A DNA stretch of 60,700 nucleotides from Betaproteobacteria bacterium (lineage in GTDB: Bacteria; Pseudomonadota; Gammaproteobacteria; Burkholderiales; Burkholderiaceae_C). Below the pieces are notes generated by a model. The model was not told where the DNA came from, ran no database searches, and saw only the letters and a program-made list of their open reading frames with translations. A program made the position numbers and the translations under genes. This document shows, piece after piece, positions 42,471 to 51,849 of the stretch. Every line of letters starts with the position of its first letter. Position 1 is the stretch's first letter. Location of the stretch: NCBI GenBank assembly GCA_013289985.1, contig JABCYW010000022.1, forward strand, positions 1-60,700, given 5' to 3'.

Positions 42471-42541
42471 GACTTCATTGAGGCGAATGAGCGGCGGCGC
42501 CGGGGCAGGTTGGTCGTGCAGCTAGTCACTAGGGTAGCAAC

Positions 42542-42566
42542 AAAAAAGGCAGCCGAAGCTGCCTTT
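42542..42566 (-). terminator. terminator of rpmE2
   Basis: On the minus strand AAAGGCAGC and GCTGCCTTT form a 9-bp stem closed by TTCG, ending in a run of Ts. It lies 25 bp past the rpmE2 stop. Confidence 0.9.
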
Positions 42567-42591
42567 CCTTGAGTGTGGACGTGTCCAGACC

Positions 42592-42873
42592 TTATTCAGC
42601 CGCGGCGGTCGACGACTTCTTGAGGCCGACGCGCGCGAACTTGTTGCGGAACTTCTCGACGCGACCGCCCAGGCTGTCGACGCTCTTTTGCGTGCCGGTG
42701 TAGAACGGGTGCGTCTCGCTGGTGGTTTCCAGCTTGAACAGCGGCAGTTCCTTGCCGTCTTCCATCTTGATGGTTTCCTTGCTGGTGGCGCACGAACGCG
42801 TCACGAACTTGAAACCGTTGGACAGGTCCACGAAGCAGACTTCGCGGTAGTTGGGGTGAATGCCTTGCTTCAT
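42592..42873 (-). CDS. rpmE2: 50S ribosomal protein L31 type B
   Basis: The protein has 93 residues starting [14 protein letters not shown], with [25 protein letters not shown] near the C-terminus. The zinc CxxC motifs of L31 type A are not present; two single Cys residues do not form a ribbon. Type B L31 replaces the zinc-dependent form when zinc is scarce. GAGGG lies just upstream of the ATG at 42873; an upstream in-frame ATG (42933) would add 20 unrelated residues. A strong terminator follows. Confidence 0.92.
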   Translation of the reverse strand: MKQGIHPNYREVCFVDLSNGFKFVTRSCATSKETIKMEDGKELPLFKLETTSETHPFYTGTQKSVDSLGGRVEKFRNKFARVGLKKSSTAAAE

Positions 42874-43036
42874 GGGGATGCCCTCTATCTCGCTTTGCCG
42901 CGGGTTCGCACCGGCGGTGTCGTCGGAAGCCACATGGGCACCATGCCCAGCACTTTCCGAAAGCGGAAAACCTTGGATTATAGGATGGAACGTCCGGGGT
43001 TGTCCAGGTTGGCCGAAAAGACGGCCTCCAGACGAG

Positions 43037-43063
43037 CGAAAGGCCCGCGCGGCGGGCCTTTCG
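43037..43063 (-). terminator. hairpin after rho
   Basis: CGAAAGGCCCGC (43037-43048) pairs with GCGGGCCTTTCG (43052-43063), a 12-bp stem with a 3-nt loop. No T-run follows on the minus strand, so it may stabilise the transcript's end. Confidence 0.55.
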
Positions 43064-43090
43064 AGGTCGACAGGACGGGAGCGGGCCCGG

Positions 43091-44353
43091 TCAGCCTCCG
43101 CGCCTCATCATGTCGAAGAAGTCCAGGTTGGTCTTGCTGGCCTTCATCTTGTCGAGCATGAACTCCATCGCCTCGATCTCGTCCATCGGATAGAGCAGCT
43201 TGCGCAGGATCCAGGTCTTTTGCAGGATCTCCGGCTTGAGCAGCAACTCCTCGCGGCGGGTGCCCGAGCGATTGATCTGGATCGACGGGTAGACGCGCTT
43301 CTCGGCCATGCGGCGATCCAGGTGGATTTCGCAGTTGCCGGTGCCCTTGAACTCTTCGTAGATGACCTCGTCCATCTTCGAGCCGGTGTCGATCAGCGCC
43401 GTGCCGATGATGGTCAGCGAGCCGCCTTCCTCGACGTTGCGCGCCGCGCCGAAGAAGCGCTTGGGGCGCTGCAGCGCGTTGGCATCGACGCCGCCCGACA
43501 GCACCTTGCCCGACGAAGGCAGCACGTTGTTGTACGCGCGGGCCAGGCGGGTGATGGAATCGAGCAGGATGACGACATCCTTCTTCATCTCGACCAGGCG
43601 CTTGGCGCGCTCGATCACCATCTCGGCCACCTGTACGTGGCGGGCGGCCGGCTCGTCGAAGGTGGAGCTGATGACCTCGCCGCGCACGGTGCGCTGCATC
43701 TCGGTGACTTCTTCCGGACGCTCGTCGACCAGCAGGACGATAAGGTGGATCTCGGGATGGTTGGCCACCAGGGCGTGGGCGATGTGCTGCATCATCACCG
43801 TCTTGCCGGTCTTGGGCTGGGCGACGAGCAGGGCGCGCTGGCCTTTGCCGATGGGGGCGATCAGGTCGATGATGCGGCTGGTGATGTTCTCCTCGCCGCG
43901 GATGTCGCGCTCGAGCCTGAAGCACTCCTTCGGGAAGAGCGGCGTCAGGTTCTCGAACATGATCTTGTGCTTGCTCTCCTCCGGCGTGACGCCGTTGACG
44001 CGGTCGACCTTGACCAGCGCGAAGTAGCGTTCGCCGTCCTTGGGGACGCGCACTTCGCCTTCGATCATGTCGCCGGTGTGCAGGTTGAAGCGGCGGATCT
44101 GGCTCGGGCTGAGGTAGATGTCGTCGGTGGACGCCATGTAGCTCTCGTCGATGGCGCGCAGGAAGCCGAAGCCGTCCGGCAGCACTTCGAGCACGCCGTC
44201 GCCGAACACCTGTTCGCCGCCCTTGGCGCGCTTCTTCATGATCGCGAACATCAGTTCCTGCTTGCGCAGGCGGGCCACGTTGTCGATCTCGAGGGCTTCG
44301 CCCATCGTGATCAGTGCACCGATGTGCATGGCCTTCAGTTCGGAAAGATGCAT
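43091..44353 (-). CDS. rho: transcription termination factor Rho
   Basis: The protein has 420 residues, the usual length. It has an N-terminal HLSELK helix domain, an RNA-binding OB fold with GFGFLR-type strands ([30 protein letters not shown] in part), Walker A AQPKTGKT, Walker [16 protein letters not shown] and the Q/R-loop region. It is the RNA-dependent helicase that ends many transcripts. ATG 44353 matches the conserved start MHLSELKAM; the longer open frame is not supported. The leader is about 300 nt, and Rho is often autoregulated through such a leader. Confidence 0.97.
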   Translation of the reverse strand: MHLSELKAMHIGALITMGEALEIDNVARLRKQELMFAIMKKRAKGGEQVFGDGVLEVLPDGFGFLRAIDESYMASTDDIYLSPSQIRRFNLHTGDMIEGEVRVPKDGERYFALVKVDRVNGVTPEESKHKIMFENLTPLFPKECFRLERDIRGEENITSRIIDLIAPIGKGQRALLVAQPKTGKTVMMQHIAHALVANHPEIHLIVLLVDERPEEVTEMQRTVRGEVISSTFDEPAARHVQVAEMVIERAKRLVEMKKDVVILLDSITRLARAYNNVLPSSGKVLSGGVDANALQRPKRFFGAARNVEEGGSLTIIGTALIDTGSKMDEVIYEEFKGTGNCEIHLDRRMAEKRVYPSIQINRSGTRREELLLKPEILQKTWILRKLLYPMDEIEAMEFMLDKMKASKTNLDFFDMMRRGG

Positions 44354-44744
44354 TGTTTGTTCACCCTGGGGTGTGAGCCGCGGCTGATTCAGGTCGCTTC
44401 GGCACGCCCGGACTGCGGGGGCGCGCCTCGTGCAGGCCAACTGTGGAAACTCGGGTCACGCGATGTGGGCGTGCACCGGCCGGGTGGCCGTCGTGGCGAC
44501 GTGAAACGGATGGGGCTTGGGACGAATCGCCGAAACCGCGCGCCGGAACCCGCCGGGAAGGGCGGAAGACTGGGCGCGGAGGCGCTACCTTGGCTCAGTG
44601 CCGGCGCCGTTGCTCGTCAGAGCGAGGCGCCGTGGAGGCACTGGTCAGGCTTGATTATAGAGGGCCGTCGAGGAGGGACGTCAACTGCAAACGAAAGGGG
44701 GCGGCGACACGCGTCGCCGCAGGCCCTTCGCGACGTCCGTCGAA
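44354..44744 (-). promoter_or_regulatory. rho leader and probable promoter
   Basis: This 391-bp stretch separates trxA from rho and has no supported gene. On the minus strand TATAAT (44659-44654) has a TTGACG (44684-44679) upstream with 19-bp spacing, slightly long but plausible. A start near 44647 would give a leader of about 295 nt, the length range in which Rho autogenous attenuation acts in E. coli. The leader's own stop/hairpin arrangement was not resolved. Confidence 0.4.
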
Positions 44745-45101
44745 TCAGCCCTGGGCGGCCGCGGATGCCGCGCCCAGGTGGCCTTCGAGGAACGAGACCA
44801 GCTGGGATTTGGACAGCGCGCCGACCTTGGTCGCCGCGAGCTGGCCGTCCTTGAACAGCATCAGCGTCGGGATGCCGCGGATGCCGAACTTGGCCGGCAC
44901 GTCGCGGTTGTCGTCGACGTTCATCTTGGCGATCTGCAGGCGCTGGCCGTAGTCCTTGGCCACTTCCTCCAGGATCGGGGCGATGGCCTTGCAGGGGCCG
45001 CACCACTCCGCCCAGTAGTCCACCAGCACCGGGGTGCCGGACTTGAGGACGTCGGTCTCGAAGGACGCGTCGGAGATATGTTTGATTGCTTCGCTGCTCA
45101 T
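44745..45101 (-). CDS. trxA: thioredoxin
   Basis: The protein has 118 residues. The active site is WCGPC with Cys34 and Cys37, the cis-Pro is in GIPTLMLF, and the C-terminus has a short Ala-rich tail (AASAAAQG). It is a cytosolic dithiol reductant for ribonucleotide reductase and other partners. ATG 45101 (MSSEAIKHI) is the family-typical start. rho lies downstream on the same strand, a conserved pairing. Confidence 0.95.
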   Translation of the reverse strand: MSSEAIKHISDASFETDVLKSGTPVLVDYWAEWCGPCKAIAPILEEVAKDYGQRLQIAKMNVDDNRDVPAKFGIRGIPTLMLFKDGQLAATKVGALSKSQLVSFLEGHLGAASAAAQG

Positions 45102-45395
45102 GCGTTTTCCTTGGGGCACCGGTGGCGGGCGTTCGTCGGGAAACTGCCAAGCCCGCGCCGGTGAAAAGATTCTGACACATCCGTTCCGCCCCGCAGGCGG
45201 TGGGGGCGGACGGGCCGTGCTTCCCGCGCACGGATGAGATGCGGCCGAATCGAAGGAATGAAAGGCCCCGTCGACAGCTTCGCGAAATCTGAAGGGCTGT
45301 TCGACAGTGAATTACGCACCGTTTTGACCGTTCTTTCGCGCGTCGCGTCGCGCCCGCCGGCGTTCCAATCGAGCGATCCTTCCGTTACTGCGCTC

Positions 45396-47174
45396 ATGGT
45401 CGCCACCATTCCTCCTACCGTCGCTGCCGCCGCCACTTCCGCCACGCCCAACCGCGCGGTGCGCATGCTCGGCCGCTACCAGTTGCTGCGCCTGCTCGGC
45501 AAGAGCGAGCAGACGATGCTTTGGCTGGCGCAGGATTCCGAGGGCGACCTCGAGGTGATGCTGGCGATGCCGCGCGCCCGGCCGGCCGACCCGGACGCCC
45601 TGGGCGCATGGCTTGCCCGCGTCGGTCGCACGAGCCGCCTGAAGCATCCGAAGCTCGCCCGCGTGCTGGACGTCGGCGAGCACGAGCGCTGGCCCTACGC
45701 CATCTACGAGCGCGGGTCGTTCGTCACCTGGGACGAGAGGCTCACCTCGAAGGGCCTGCCCGGCAACGAGCTGACGCAGTGGAGCGTGCAGGTGCTGCAG
45801 GGCCTGGCCTTTGCCCACGAGGGCGGCAGCGCCCACCGCGACCTGCAGCCGTACTCGCTGCTGGTGGACGACGCCGGCAGCGTCAAGCTGCTGGGCCTGG
45901 AGATCGTCGACGCCGACTCGTTCGCCAAATCCTTCATCGGCATGGCCGCCGACCCCGACGGCCAGCAGGCCGCGATGGACGAGCGCCGCATGCAGCGCCT
46001 GGCCGCCGAGATCGACGTGCTGGCCTTCGGCCTGGTGATGCACCAGGTGCTGGCCGGCAACGCGCCGCTGGATGAGCCCGACGTCGCCAAGGTGGTGGGC
46101 CGCCTGCCGCCGTTCGGCCACGAGATGGTGCGCCTGCCGTGGACGGTGCCGCGCCCGATCGCCGAGCCGCTGCGCGCCATCGTCAACCGCGCCACCGACC
46201 GCCAGGAGCGCCAGCGCTATCGCAGCGCGCGCACCTTCGAGCGCGCGCTGGAAGGCTGGCTGCAGGCCACCAGCGACCAGGACGCCGGCCCCATCACGCT
46301 GCTGCTGGTGCGCATGCGCAGTGTCGGCCTGCTGCCGGCGATGCCCGGCGGCGCCGACCGCGCCGCGCGCCTCGCGCTGCTCGAGACGGGGCACACCCAC
46401 GAACTCTCCAGCGTCGTGCTGCAGGACTTCGCGCTGTCGTTCGAGATGTTGCGCATGGTCAACTTCGCGCAGTCGCAGGCCGGCAACACCGGCAGCGGCG
46501 CGGTGCTGGCCATCCACCGCGCCATCGCGATGGTGGGCCTGGACGGCGTGCGCCAGGCGGCGTTGTCGCTGCGTCCGTGGCCCGGCCCGTTGAACGACGA
46601 GGCCGCCAATGCGCTCAACGCGTTGATGCTGCGCGTCAAGCGCGCCGGCAACATCGCCCGCGCGCTGCAACCGGCCGGCTACGACCAGGAGGTCGTCTAC
46701 CTGATCACGGCGCTGCAGAACCTGGGCTGGCTGGTCGTGCAGTACCACTTCCCCGAGGAGGCGGCGCAGATCCGCCGCCTGATGCAGCCGGTGGCCGCGC
46801 AGAAGGCCGGCGAGCCGGACGAGCAGGGCATGACCGCGGAAGGCGCTTCGTTCGCGGTGCTGGGCATCGACATCGACGCGCTCGGATCGGCCGTGATGCA
46901 CCACTGGGGCCTGGACGACGGCGTGCAGCACATGGTGCGCCGCGCGCCGCCCACCGGCCCGATCCACACGCCCACCTCCGACGTGGACATGCTGCGCCTG
47001 GTGGCCAGCTGCGCCAACGACGTGCTCGACGCCGTGGCGCTGCCCTCGCGCCAGGCGGTGCCCGCAGTGCAGCGCGTCGCCCAACGCTACGGCCGTCCTC
47101 TGAACATCACGCTCAAGGACATCCAGGACGCGTTGCAGCCCCCCGCGGCCAAGCCCGATCGGGCCGACGCGTGA
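45396..47174 (+). CDS. pseudokinase-HDOD signalling protein
   Basis: The protein has 592 residues from the ATG at 45396 (start uncertain; the frame is open from 45234, and there is no good ribosome site). Residues ~25-300 have the outline of a Ser/Thr kinase fold but lack its catalytic set. The ATP-binding Lys strand reads LEVMLAMPRAR, HRDLKPxN has become HRDLQPYS, and DFG is replaced by LGLE. Residues ~320-470 are an HDOD domain (ALSFEMLRMVNFAQ, AIAMVGLDGVRQAAL). HDOD proteins act in signalling and c-di-GMP-linked control in other bacteria. It sits 58 bp before a paralogue with an intact kinase (47233-49680), and the two probably form one operon. Confidence 0.75.
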   Translation: MVATIPPTVAAAATSATPNRAVRMLGRYQLLRLLGKSEQTMLWLAQDSEGDLEVMLAMPRARPADPDALGAWLARVGRTSRLKHPKLARVLDVGEHERWPYAIYERGSFVTWDERLTSKGLPGNELTQWSVQVLQGLAFAHEGGSAHRDLQPYSLLVDDAGSVKLLGLEIVDADSFAKSFIGMAADPDGQQAAMDERRMQRLAAEIDVLAFGLVMHQVLAGNAPLDEPDVAKVVGRLPPFGHEMVRLPWTVPRPIAEPLRAIVNRATDRQERQRYRSARTFERALEGWLQATSDQDAGPITLLLVRMRSVGLLPAMPGGADRAARLALLETGHTHELSSVVLQDFALSFEMLRMVNFAQSQAGNTGSGAVLAIHRAIAMVGLDGVRQAALSLRPWPGPLNDEAANALNALMLRVKRAGNIARALQPAGYDQEVVYLITALQNLGWLVVQYHFPEEAAQIRRLMQPVAAQKAGEPDEQGMTAEGASFAVLGIDIDALGSAVMHHWGLDDGVQHMVRRAPPTGPIHTPTSDVDMLRLVASCANDVLDAVALPSRQAVPAVQRVAQRYGRPLNITLKDIQDALQPPAAKPDRADA

Positions 47175-47232
47175 CGACGCCCGTGCGCAACTTCGCCCGC
47201 TCCCACGTGCGCGCGCTCCCCGGAGGCGCGTC

Positions 47233-49680
47233 ATGAGCGCCGTGCCCGTTCCGCGCGGCACCGGCGCCCGTCGCGTCGGCCGCTTCGAGCTGCGCAGCGA
47301 GCTCGGCCGCGGCGCGCAGGCCACCGTCTGGCTGGGCTACGATCCGCGCCTGCAACGCGAGGTGGCGGTCAAGGTGATCAGCCCCGATGCCGACGCCGCC
47401 TCGGTGGCGCAATGGCTGGACGAGGCCCGCGCGGTCAGCCGCCTGGCCCATCCCAACATCGTGCCGGTGTTCGAGGCCGACCAGGACGGGGCCGTCTCCT
47501 TCATGGTGTTCGAGTACGTCACCGGCCCCACGCTCGCCGACCTGCTGCGCAAGCGCGGCAAGCTGCCCGAGCGCGAGGCCGCGGCGCTGATGCGCGACGT
47601 GCTCGACGCGATCGCCACCGCGCACGCGCAAGGCATCGTGCACCGCGACCTGAAGCCCTCCAACATCCTGATGGACGCGCAGGGCCGCCCGCGCGTGATG
47701 GACTTCGGCATCGCGGCCAAGGTCTCCGACAAGCACGACGGCCGCATCGTCGGCTCGCCCGGCTACATCTCGCCGGAGGCCATCGGCGGCGCGGCGCCGC
47801 ACCCGCTGATGGACGTGTTCGCGGCCGGCATGATGCTGGGCCAGATGCTCTGCGGCCGGCCGATGCTGGCCGAGAGCGACCCGTACCGCGCGCTGGAGCG
47901 CATCGCCAAGGAAGACGTCGTCTGGCCGCTGGACAAGCAGGCCGCGGCCAAGGACGCCACCGACGACGCCCTGCGCGCGCTGGTGATGCGCGCGGTCTCG
48001 CGCGACCCGTCGCGCCGCCCCGAGTCGGCCGCCGCGTTCCGCAACGCGCTGCACGAATGGCTGGATCCGGCCCCCGTGGGCGCCGACGGCGGCGATCGCG
48101 CGACGCTCGAGTTCCTGCTGCGCCGCATGCGCCACAAGAGCGACTTCCCCGCGTTGTCCGACGCGGTGGTGCGCATCCAGCGCGTGACGCAGTCGGAGGA
48201 CGCGAGCATCGACGGCGTCACCGAAGAGATCGTGCGCGACGTGGCGCTCACGAACAAGCTGCTGCGCATGGTCAACACGGCGCACTTCCGCAACGCCGGC
48301 GCCGGCACCATCGCCTCGGTGCCGCGCGCCGTCTCGCTGGTGGGCCTGGCGGGCATCCGCACGATGGCGCTGTCGCTGGTGCTGCTGGAGCACATGCAGG
48401 ACAAGGCGCACGTCGGCCGCCTGAAGGAGATGTTCGTCCTGGCGATGATGACCGGCACCCTGTGCGACGAGCTCACGCCGGCGGCCAAGGCGCACGACGA
48501 GTCGTTCCTGGCCGGCATGATGTCGCAGCTGGGCCGCATGCTCACCGAGTTCTATTTCCCCGAGGAGGCGGCGCTGATCCGCCGCCGCGTGGAGCCGTCG
48601 TCGCAGCGCGGCGGGTGGTCGCAGGCCATCGAGGATCGCGCCGTCGCCGAGGTGCTGGGCCTGTCGTACGAGCAACTGGGCGTGGGCGTGACCAAGGTGT
48701 GGGGCCTGCCCGACTCGCTGCGGCGTGCCATCGCGCGGCCCGAGGGCGAGCCGCCGTCGCGCAGCGTGGAGCCGCCCGCCGATCGGCTGCGCTGGTGCGT
48801 GCAGGCCGCGGGCGAGCTGGCGCAGGCGCTGATGCAGGCGTCGGCGGGCGCGGCCCCCCGCAAGATCGCGGCGATCGGCGACCGCTTCGCGCGGGCGCTG
48901 AACCTGCCCAAGGACCAGTTCGAGGCCGCGGTGCGCAGCGCGCAGTCGCACCTGCAGTCGATGTCCAACGACCTGGGGCTGGACCTGAAGGCCGACTCGA
49001 AGGCGCGCCGCCTGCTGCCGCAGCCGCTGGAGGTACCCACGGGCAACGTCAACCCGGCCACCATCGTGACGCCGGCCGCGGCGGCCGCGACGCCCGAATC
49101 GCCCGTCGCGAGCGCCGTGCAGCCCGCGCCCGCGGCCCCGGCCCCGTCCGACTCCAACGCGCGCATGCTGGCGCTGGAAGAAGGCATCTCCAGCGTGACG
49201 AGCGCGCTGGCCGGCGACAGCTTCAAGTTGAACGAGGTGCTGCGCACGATCCTGCAGACCATGCATGACGCGCTCGGCTTCCGCTGCGTCGTGTTCGGCA
49301 TGCGCGACCAGAAGACCGGCGTCATCACCGGCCGCCTGGGCCTGGGCGCCCCCGCGGCTGCGCTGTCGGCGCAGTTCCGCGTGGATGTCAATCCGAATGG
49401 CCCGGTCGACCTGCTCACCATGGCCTGCAAGAAGGCCGCCGACACGCTCATCTCGGACGCCTCGGCCGAGAACGTGCGCACGCGCCTGCCCGCCTGGCTG
49501 CAGCGCGAGGCCGACGCGCGCAGCTTCGTGCTGCTGCCGCTGACGATGAAGAGCGCGCCGTTCGCGCTGATCTACGCCGACTGCGCCACCGCCGGCGGCA
49601 TCGTGCTGGGCGACCGCGAGCTGAGCCTGCTGCGCACGCTGCGCAACCAGGCCGTGATGGCGTTCAAGACGGCGGCGTAG
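47233..49680 (+). CDS. Ser/Thr kinase-HDOD-GAF protein
   Basis: The protein has 815 residues. The kinase domain is intact: G-loop ELGRGAQATVW, VAVKVI with the ATP Lys, HRDLKPSNIL, DFGIAAK and a GYISPEA segment as APE. An HDOD domain follows (about 290-440; ALTNKLLRMVNTAHF, RAVSLVGLAGIRTMAL), then a linker and a C-terminal GAF domain (about 640-800; LNEVLRTILQTMHDALGFRCVVFGMR). It should phosphorylate Ser/Thr targets on sensing a small molecule via GAF. The neighbouring pseudokinase may be its partner or inhibitor; no effector gene is nearby. The ATG 47233 start is well placed. Confidence 0.85.
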   Translation: MSAVPVPRGTGARRVGRFELRSELGRGAQATVWLGYDPRLQREVAVKVISPDADAASVAQWLDEARAVSRLAHPNIVPVFEADQDGAVSFMVFEYVTGPTLADLLRKRGKLPEREAAALMRDVLDAIATAHAQGIVHRDLKPSNILMDAQGRPRVMDFGIAAKVSDKHDGRIVGSPGYISPEAIGGAAPHPLMDVFAAGMMLGQMLCGRPMLAESDPYRALERIAKEDVVWPLDKQAAAKDATDDALRALVMRAVSRDPSRRPESAAAFRNALHEWLDPAPVGADGGDRATLEFLLRRMRHKSDFPALSDAVVRIQRVTQSEDASIDGVTEEIVRDVALTNKLLRMVNTAHFRNAGAGTIASVPRAVSLVGLAGIRTMALSLVLLEHMQDKAHVGRLKEMFVLAMMTGTLCDELTPAAKAHDESFLAGMMSQLGRMLTEFYFPEEAALIRRRVEPSSQRGGWSQAIEDRAVAEVLGLSYEQLGVGVTKVWGLPDSLRRAIARPEGEPPSRSVEPPADRLRWCVQAAGELAQALMQASAGAAPRKIAAIGDRFARALNLPKDQFEAAVRSAQSHLQSMSNDLGLDLKADSKARRLLPQPLEVPTGNVNPATIVTPAAAAATPESPVASAVQPAPAAPAPSDSNARMLALEEGISSVTSALAGDSFKLNEVLRTILQTMHDALGFRCVVFGMRDQKTGVITGRLGLGAPAAALSAQFRVDVNPNGPVDLLTMACKKAADTLISDASAENVRTRLPAWLQREADARSFVLLPLTMKSAPFALIYADCATAGGIVLGDRELSLLRTLRNQAVMAFKTAA

Positions 49681-49711
49681 CGTCCTTGCGAACAGGCGTG
49701 CGGGGCGCACC

Positions 49712-50044
49712 TCAGTCGCGCAGCTGCCCCACCAGCGCCTTGCGCTGCTTCGTGTAGGCCCACCACGGTGCCGGCGGTGCGCCGTTCATGAAGTCGACCA
49801 CGGCCAGCAGCGTGTCCAGCACGCAGGGGTCGTGGCGCTGGCCGGTGGCGGCGCACAGCGCGCGATAGAGCTGCAGGCCGTCGCGGCCCTTCAGTGCCTG
49901 GGGCGTGTGGATGTCCAGCAGGCGCAGGTCGGCCGCCATCGCGGGGCCGACGTTGGGCAGCTGTTCCAGCGCGAGGCACTCGTCGGCCGTGGCCGCCTTG
50001 GGCGACTTCATGGCCTGGCGCGACGTGCGTGACAGCGAGCCCAT
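49712..50044 (-). CDS. helix-hairpin-helix (Cdd1-like) protein
   Basis: The protein has 110 residues. LEQLPNVGPAMAADLRLLDIHTPQAL is a helix-hairpin-helix pattern, as in the Cdd1/pathogenicity-locus family. The C-terminal half has VDFMNGAPPAPWWAYTKQRK. Such domains bind DNA non-specifically; the function is unknown. Start 50044 (MGSLSRTSRQAM) or 50011 (MKSPKAATADE); neither has a clean ribosome site. It lies 92 bp downstream of lexA on the same strand, so the two may be co-regulated. Confidence 0.65.
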   Translation of the reverse strand: MGSLSRTSRQAMKSPKAATADECLALEQLPNVGPAMAADLRLLDIHTPQALKGRDGLQLYRALCAATGQRHDPCVLDTLLAVVDFMNGAPPAPWWAYTKQRKALVGQLRD

Positions 50045-50136
50045 GGCAGGCGTTCCCTGGTGGGCGGTCGCGCGCTCAAGCGGTGCGCGCGCGACGGGCG
50101 CCACGCACGCGACGGGGCGACGCTGACACCCGCATG

Positions 50137-50871
50137 TCAGCTCGTCATGTTGTTGCGAACCAGGCCCACCGCGATGCCTTCGAGCTCGAAATCGACGTCG
50201 CCGAAGGGCACGATGATGGGTTGGAAGTCGGGGTTCTCGGGGAGCAGCTCGATGGTGGTGCGGGTGCGGCGGAAGCGCTTGACCGTGACCTCGTCGCCCA
50301 GGCGCGCGACGACGATCTGGCCGTTGCGCGCCTCGCGGCTCTTCTGCACCGCCAGCAGGTCGCCGTCGATGATGCCGGCGTCGCGCATGCTCATGCCCTT
50401 GACCTTGAGCAGGTAGTCGGGGCGGCGCGGGAACATGCTGGCCTCGAGCAGGTAGGTCTGCTCCACGTGCTCCTGCGCCAGGATGGGCGAGCCGGCGGCC
50501 ACGCGGCCCACCAGCGGCAGCGTGAGCTGCGACAGGCTGGGCAGCGGCAGCGAGAACTGCTTGCCGCGCGCCTCGTTGAGCGCGCGCAATGTGTCAGACT
50601 TCAGGCGGATGCCGCGCGAGGTGCCGCCCACCAGCTCGATGACGCCCTTGCGGGCCAGCGCCTGGAGGTGTTCCTCCGCCGCGTTGGCCGACTTGAAGCC
50701 CAGTTCGTTGGCGATCTCGGCGCGGGTCGGCGGCGCGCCGGTGCGTTCGATCGCGCTCTGCACCAGATCGAGGATCTGCTGCTGGCGGGCGGTGAGCTTG
50801 GGCGATTCGACTTCCATGGCGTCCCCATCGGCCCGGGGCTCGCGCCCCGCAGCCGGTATCTGGTTGTTCAT
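50137..50871 (-). CDS. lexA: SOS repressor LexA
   Basis: The protein has 244 residues. The N-terminal winged helix is [34 protein letters not shown] and the S24 autoprotease follows: the cleavage site Ala-Gly in [10 protein letters not shown], the catalytic Ser in [11 protein letters not shown] and the Lys in EVTVKRF. It represses SOS genes until RecA filaments trigger self-cleavage. The start is 50871 (MNNQIPAAG) or 50817 ([13 protein letters not shown]); the shorter form has the more typical N-terminus, and the longer one overlaps the candidate operator. A helix-hairpin-helix gene follows. Confidence 0.93.
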   Translation of the reverse strand: MNNQIPAAGREPRADGDAMEVESPKLTARQQQILDLVQSAIERTGAPPTRAEIANELGFKSANAAEEHLQALARKGVIELVGGTSRGIRLKSDTLRALNEARGKQFSLPLPSLSQLTLPLVGRVAAGSPILAQEHVEQTYLLEASMFPRRPDYLLKVKGMSMRDAGIIDGDLLAVQKSREARNGQIVVARLGDEVTVKRFRRTRTTIELLPENPDFQPIIVPFGDVDFELEGIAVGLVRNNMTS

Positions 50872-50893
50872 ACAGGTCTGTATTTTTATCCAA
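50860..50893. promoter_or_regulatory. candidate LexA operator(s)
   Basis: Between lexA and the divergent asparaginase lies the palindrome ATACAG-GT-CTGTAT (50870-50883). Read as LexA boxes of the CTGT-N8-ACAG type, it yields two degenerate sites sharing its centre: CTGG-N8-ACAG (50860-50875) and CTGT-N8-CCAA (50878-50893). Each has one good half. It is a likely autoregulation site, though not a canonical one. Confidence 0.5.
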
Positions 50894-50904
50894 GGTTGCC
50901 AAGA

Positions 50905-51846
50905 ATGCAAAGCCCCATGCCGCTTGTCGTGATTCTCGCCACGGGCGGGACGATCGCCGGCACCGCCGCCGCCAGCACCGACACCACCGGCTATCGCGCC
51001 GGCGCGCTGGGCGCGGATGCCCTCATCGCCGCGGTGCCGGCGCTCGCCGACCACCTGCTCGAGTCGGAATCGGTGGCGGCCATCGACAGCAAGGACATGG
51101 ACGCCGCCACCTGGCAGCGCCTGGCCGCCCGCGTGGCGCACCACGTCGCACGGCCCGAGGTGGCCGGCGTCGTGATCACGCATGGCACCGACACGCTGGA
51201 GGAGACCGCCTACTTCCTGCAGCGCGTGCTCGCGCCGGCCAAGCCGGTGGTGCTGACCGCGGCCATGCGTCCGGCCAGCGCGCTGTCGCCCGACGGCCCG
51301 GCCAACCTGCTGGACGCCGTGACGGTGGCCGAGTGCGCCGAGGCGCGCGGCGTCAGCGTCGTGTTCGCCGGCGCGGCCTGGGCCGCGCTGGGGCTGCGCA
51401 AGGTGCATACGTTGCAGACGTCCGCGTTCGCCGGCAGCGACTGCGGCCCGATCGCGCGGCTGGAAGGCGGCACGCTGCGCCGCTTTCGCGCCTGGCCGGG
51501 GGGCGAGGCGCTGGGACTCGCGCGCATCGCCGCGCCGGCGCAGTCCTGGCCGCAGGTCGAGATCGTGCTCAATCACGCGGGCGCCGACGGCCGGCTGGTG
51601 GATGCGGCGGTCGCCTCCGGCGTGGCCGGCCTGGTCGTCGCGGGCACGGGCCACGGGTCGACCAGCGCGCGCCTGGACGCCGCGCTCGAGCGAGCGCGGG
51701 CCGCCAGCGTGCGCGTGACGCGCGCGAGCCGCTGCGCGTTCGGGCCCGTGCTGGCGCGCGATGCACGGGACGGCGAGGCCGCGGGCGAGCTGAGCGCGGT
51801 GCAGGCGCGCGTGGAGCTGCAGCTGCAGCTGCTGGGAACGCGCTGA
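50905..51846 (+). CDS. L-asparaginase family protein
   Basis: The protein has 313 residues. The two catalytic Thr motifs of bacterial asparaginases are clear: LATGGTIAG near the N-terminus and [12 protein letters not shown] at about residue 95. A typical [16 protein letters not shown] segment follows. It hydrolyses L-asparagine to aspartate and ammonia (glutamine in some members). No signal peptide is obvious, so it is probably cytoplasmic. The ATG at 50905 is preferred; an in-frame ATG four codons later is possible. It diverges from lexA across the operator region. Confidence 0.88.
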   Translation: MQSPMPLVVILATGGTIAGTAAASTDTTGYRAGALGADALIAAVPALADHLLESESVAAIDSKDMDAATWQRLAARVAHHVARPEVAGVVITHGTDTLEETAYFLQRVLAPAKPVVLTAAMRPASALSPDGPANLLDAVTVAECAEARGVSVVFAGAAWAALGLRKVHTLQTSAFAGSDCGPIARLEGGTLRRFRAWPGGEALGLARIAAPAQSWPQVEIVLNHAGADGRLVDAAVASGVAGLVVAGTGHGSTSARLDAALERARAASVRVTRASRCAFGPVLARDARDGEAAGELSAVQARVELQLQLLGTR

Positions 51847-51849
51847 CGT

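Noticed and set aside
45234-45395. Upstream extension of the pseudokinase gene to 45234
   Set aside because: The 54 extra residues show no family character; ATG 45396 lies close before the recognisable domain, though the start is still uncertain.
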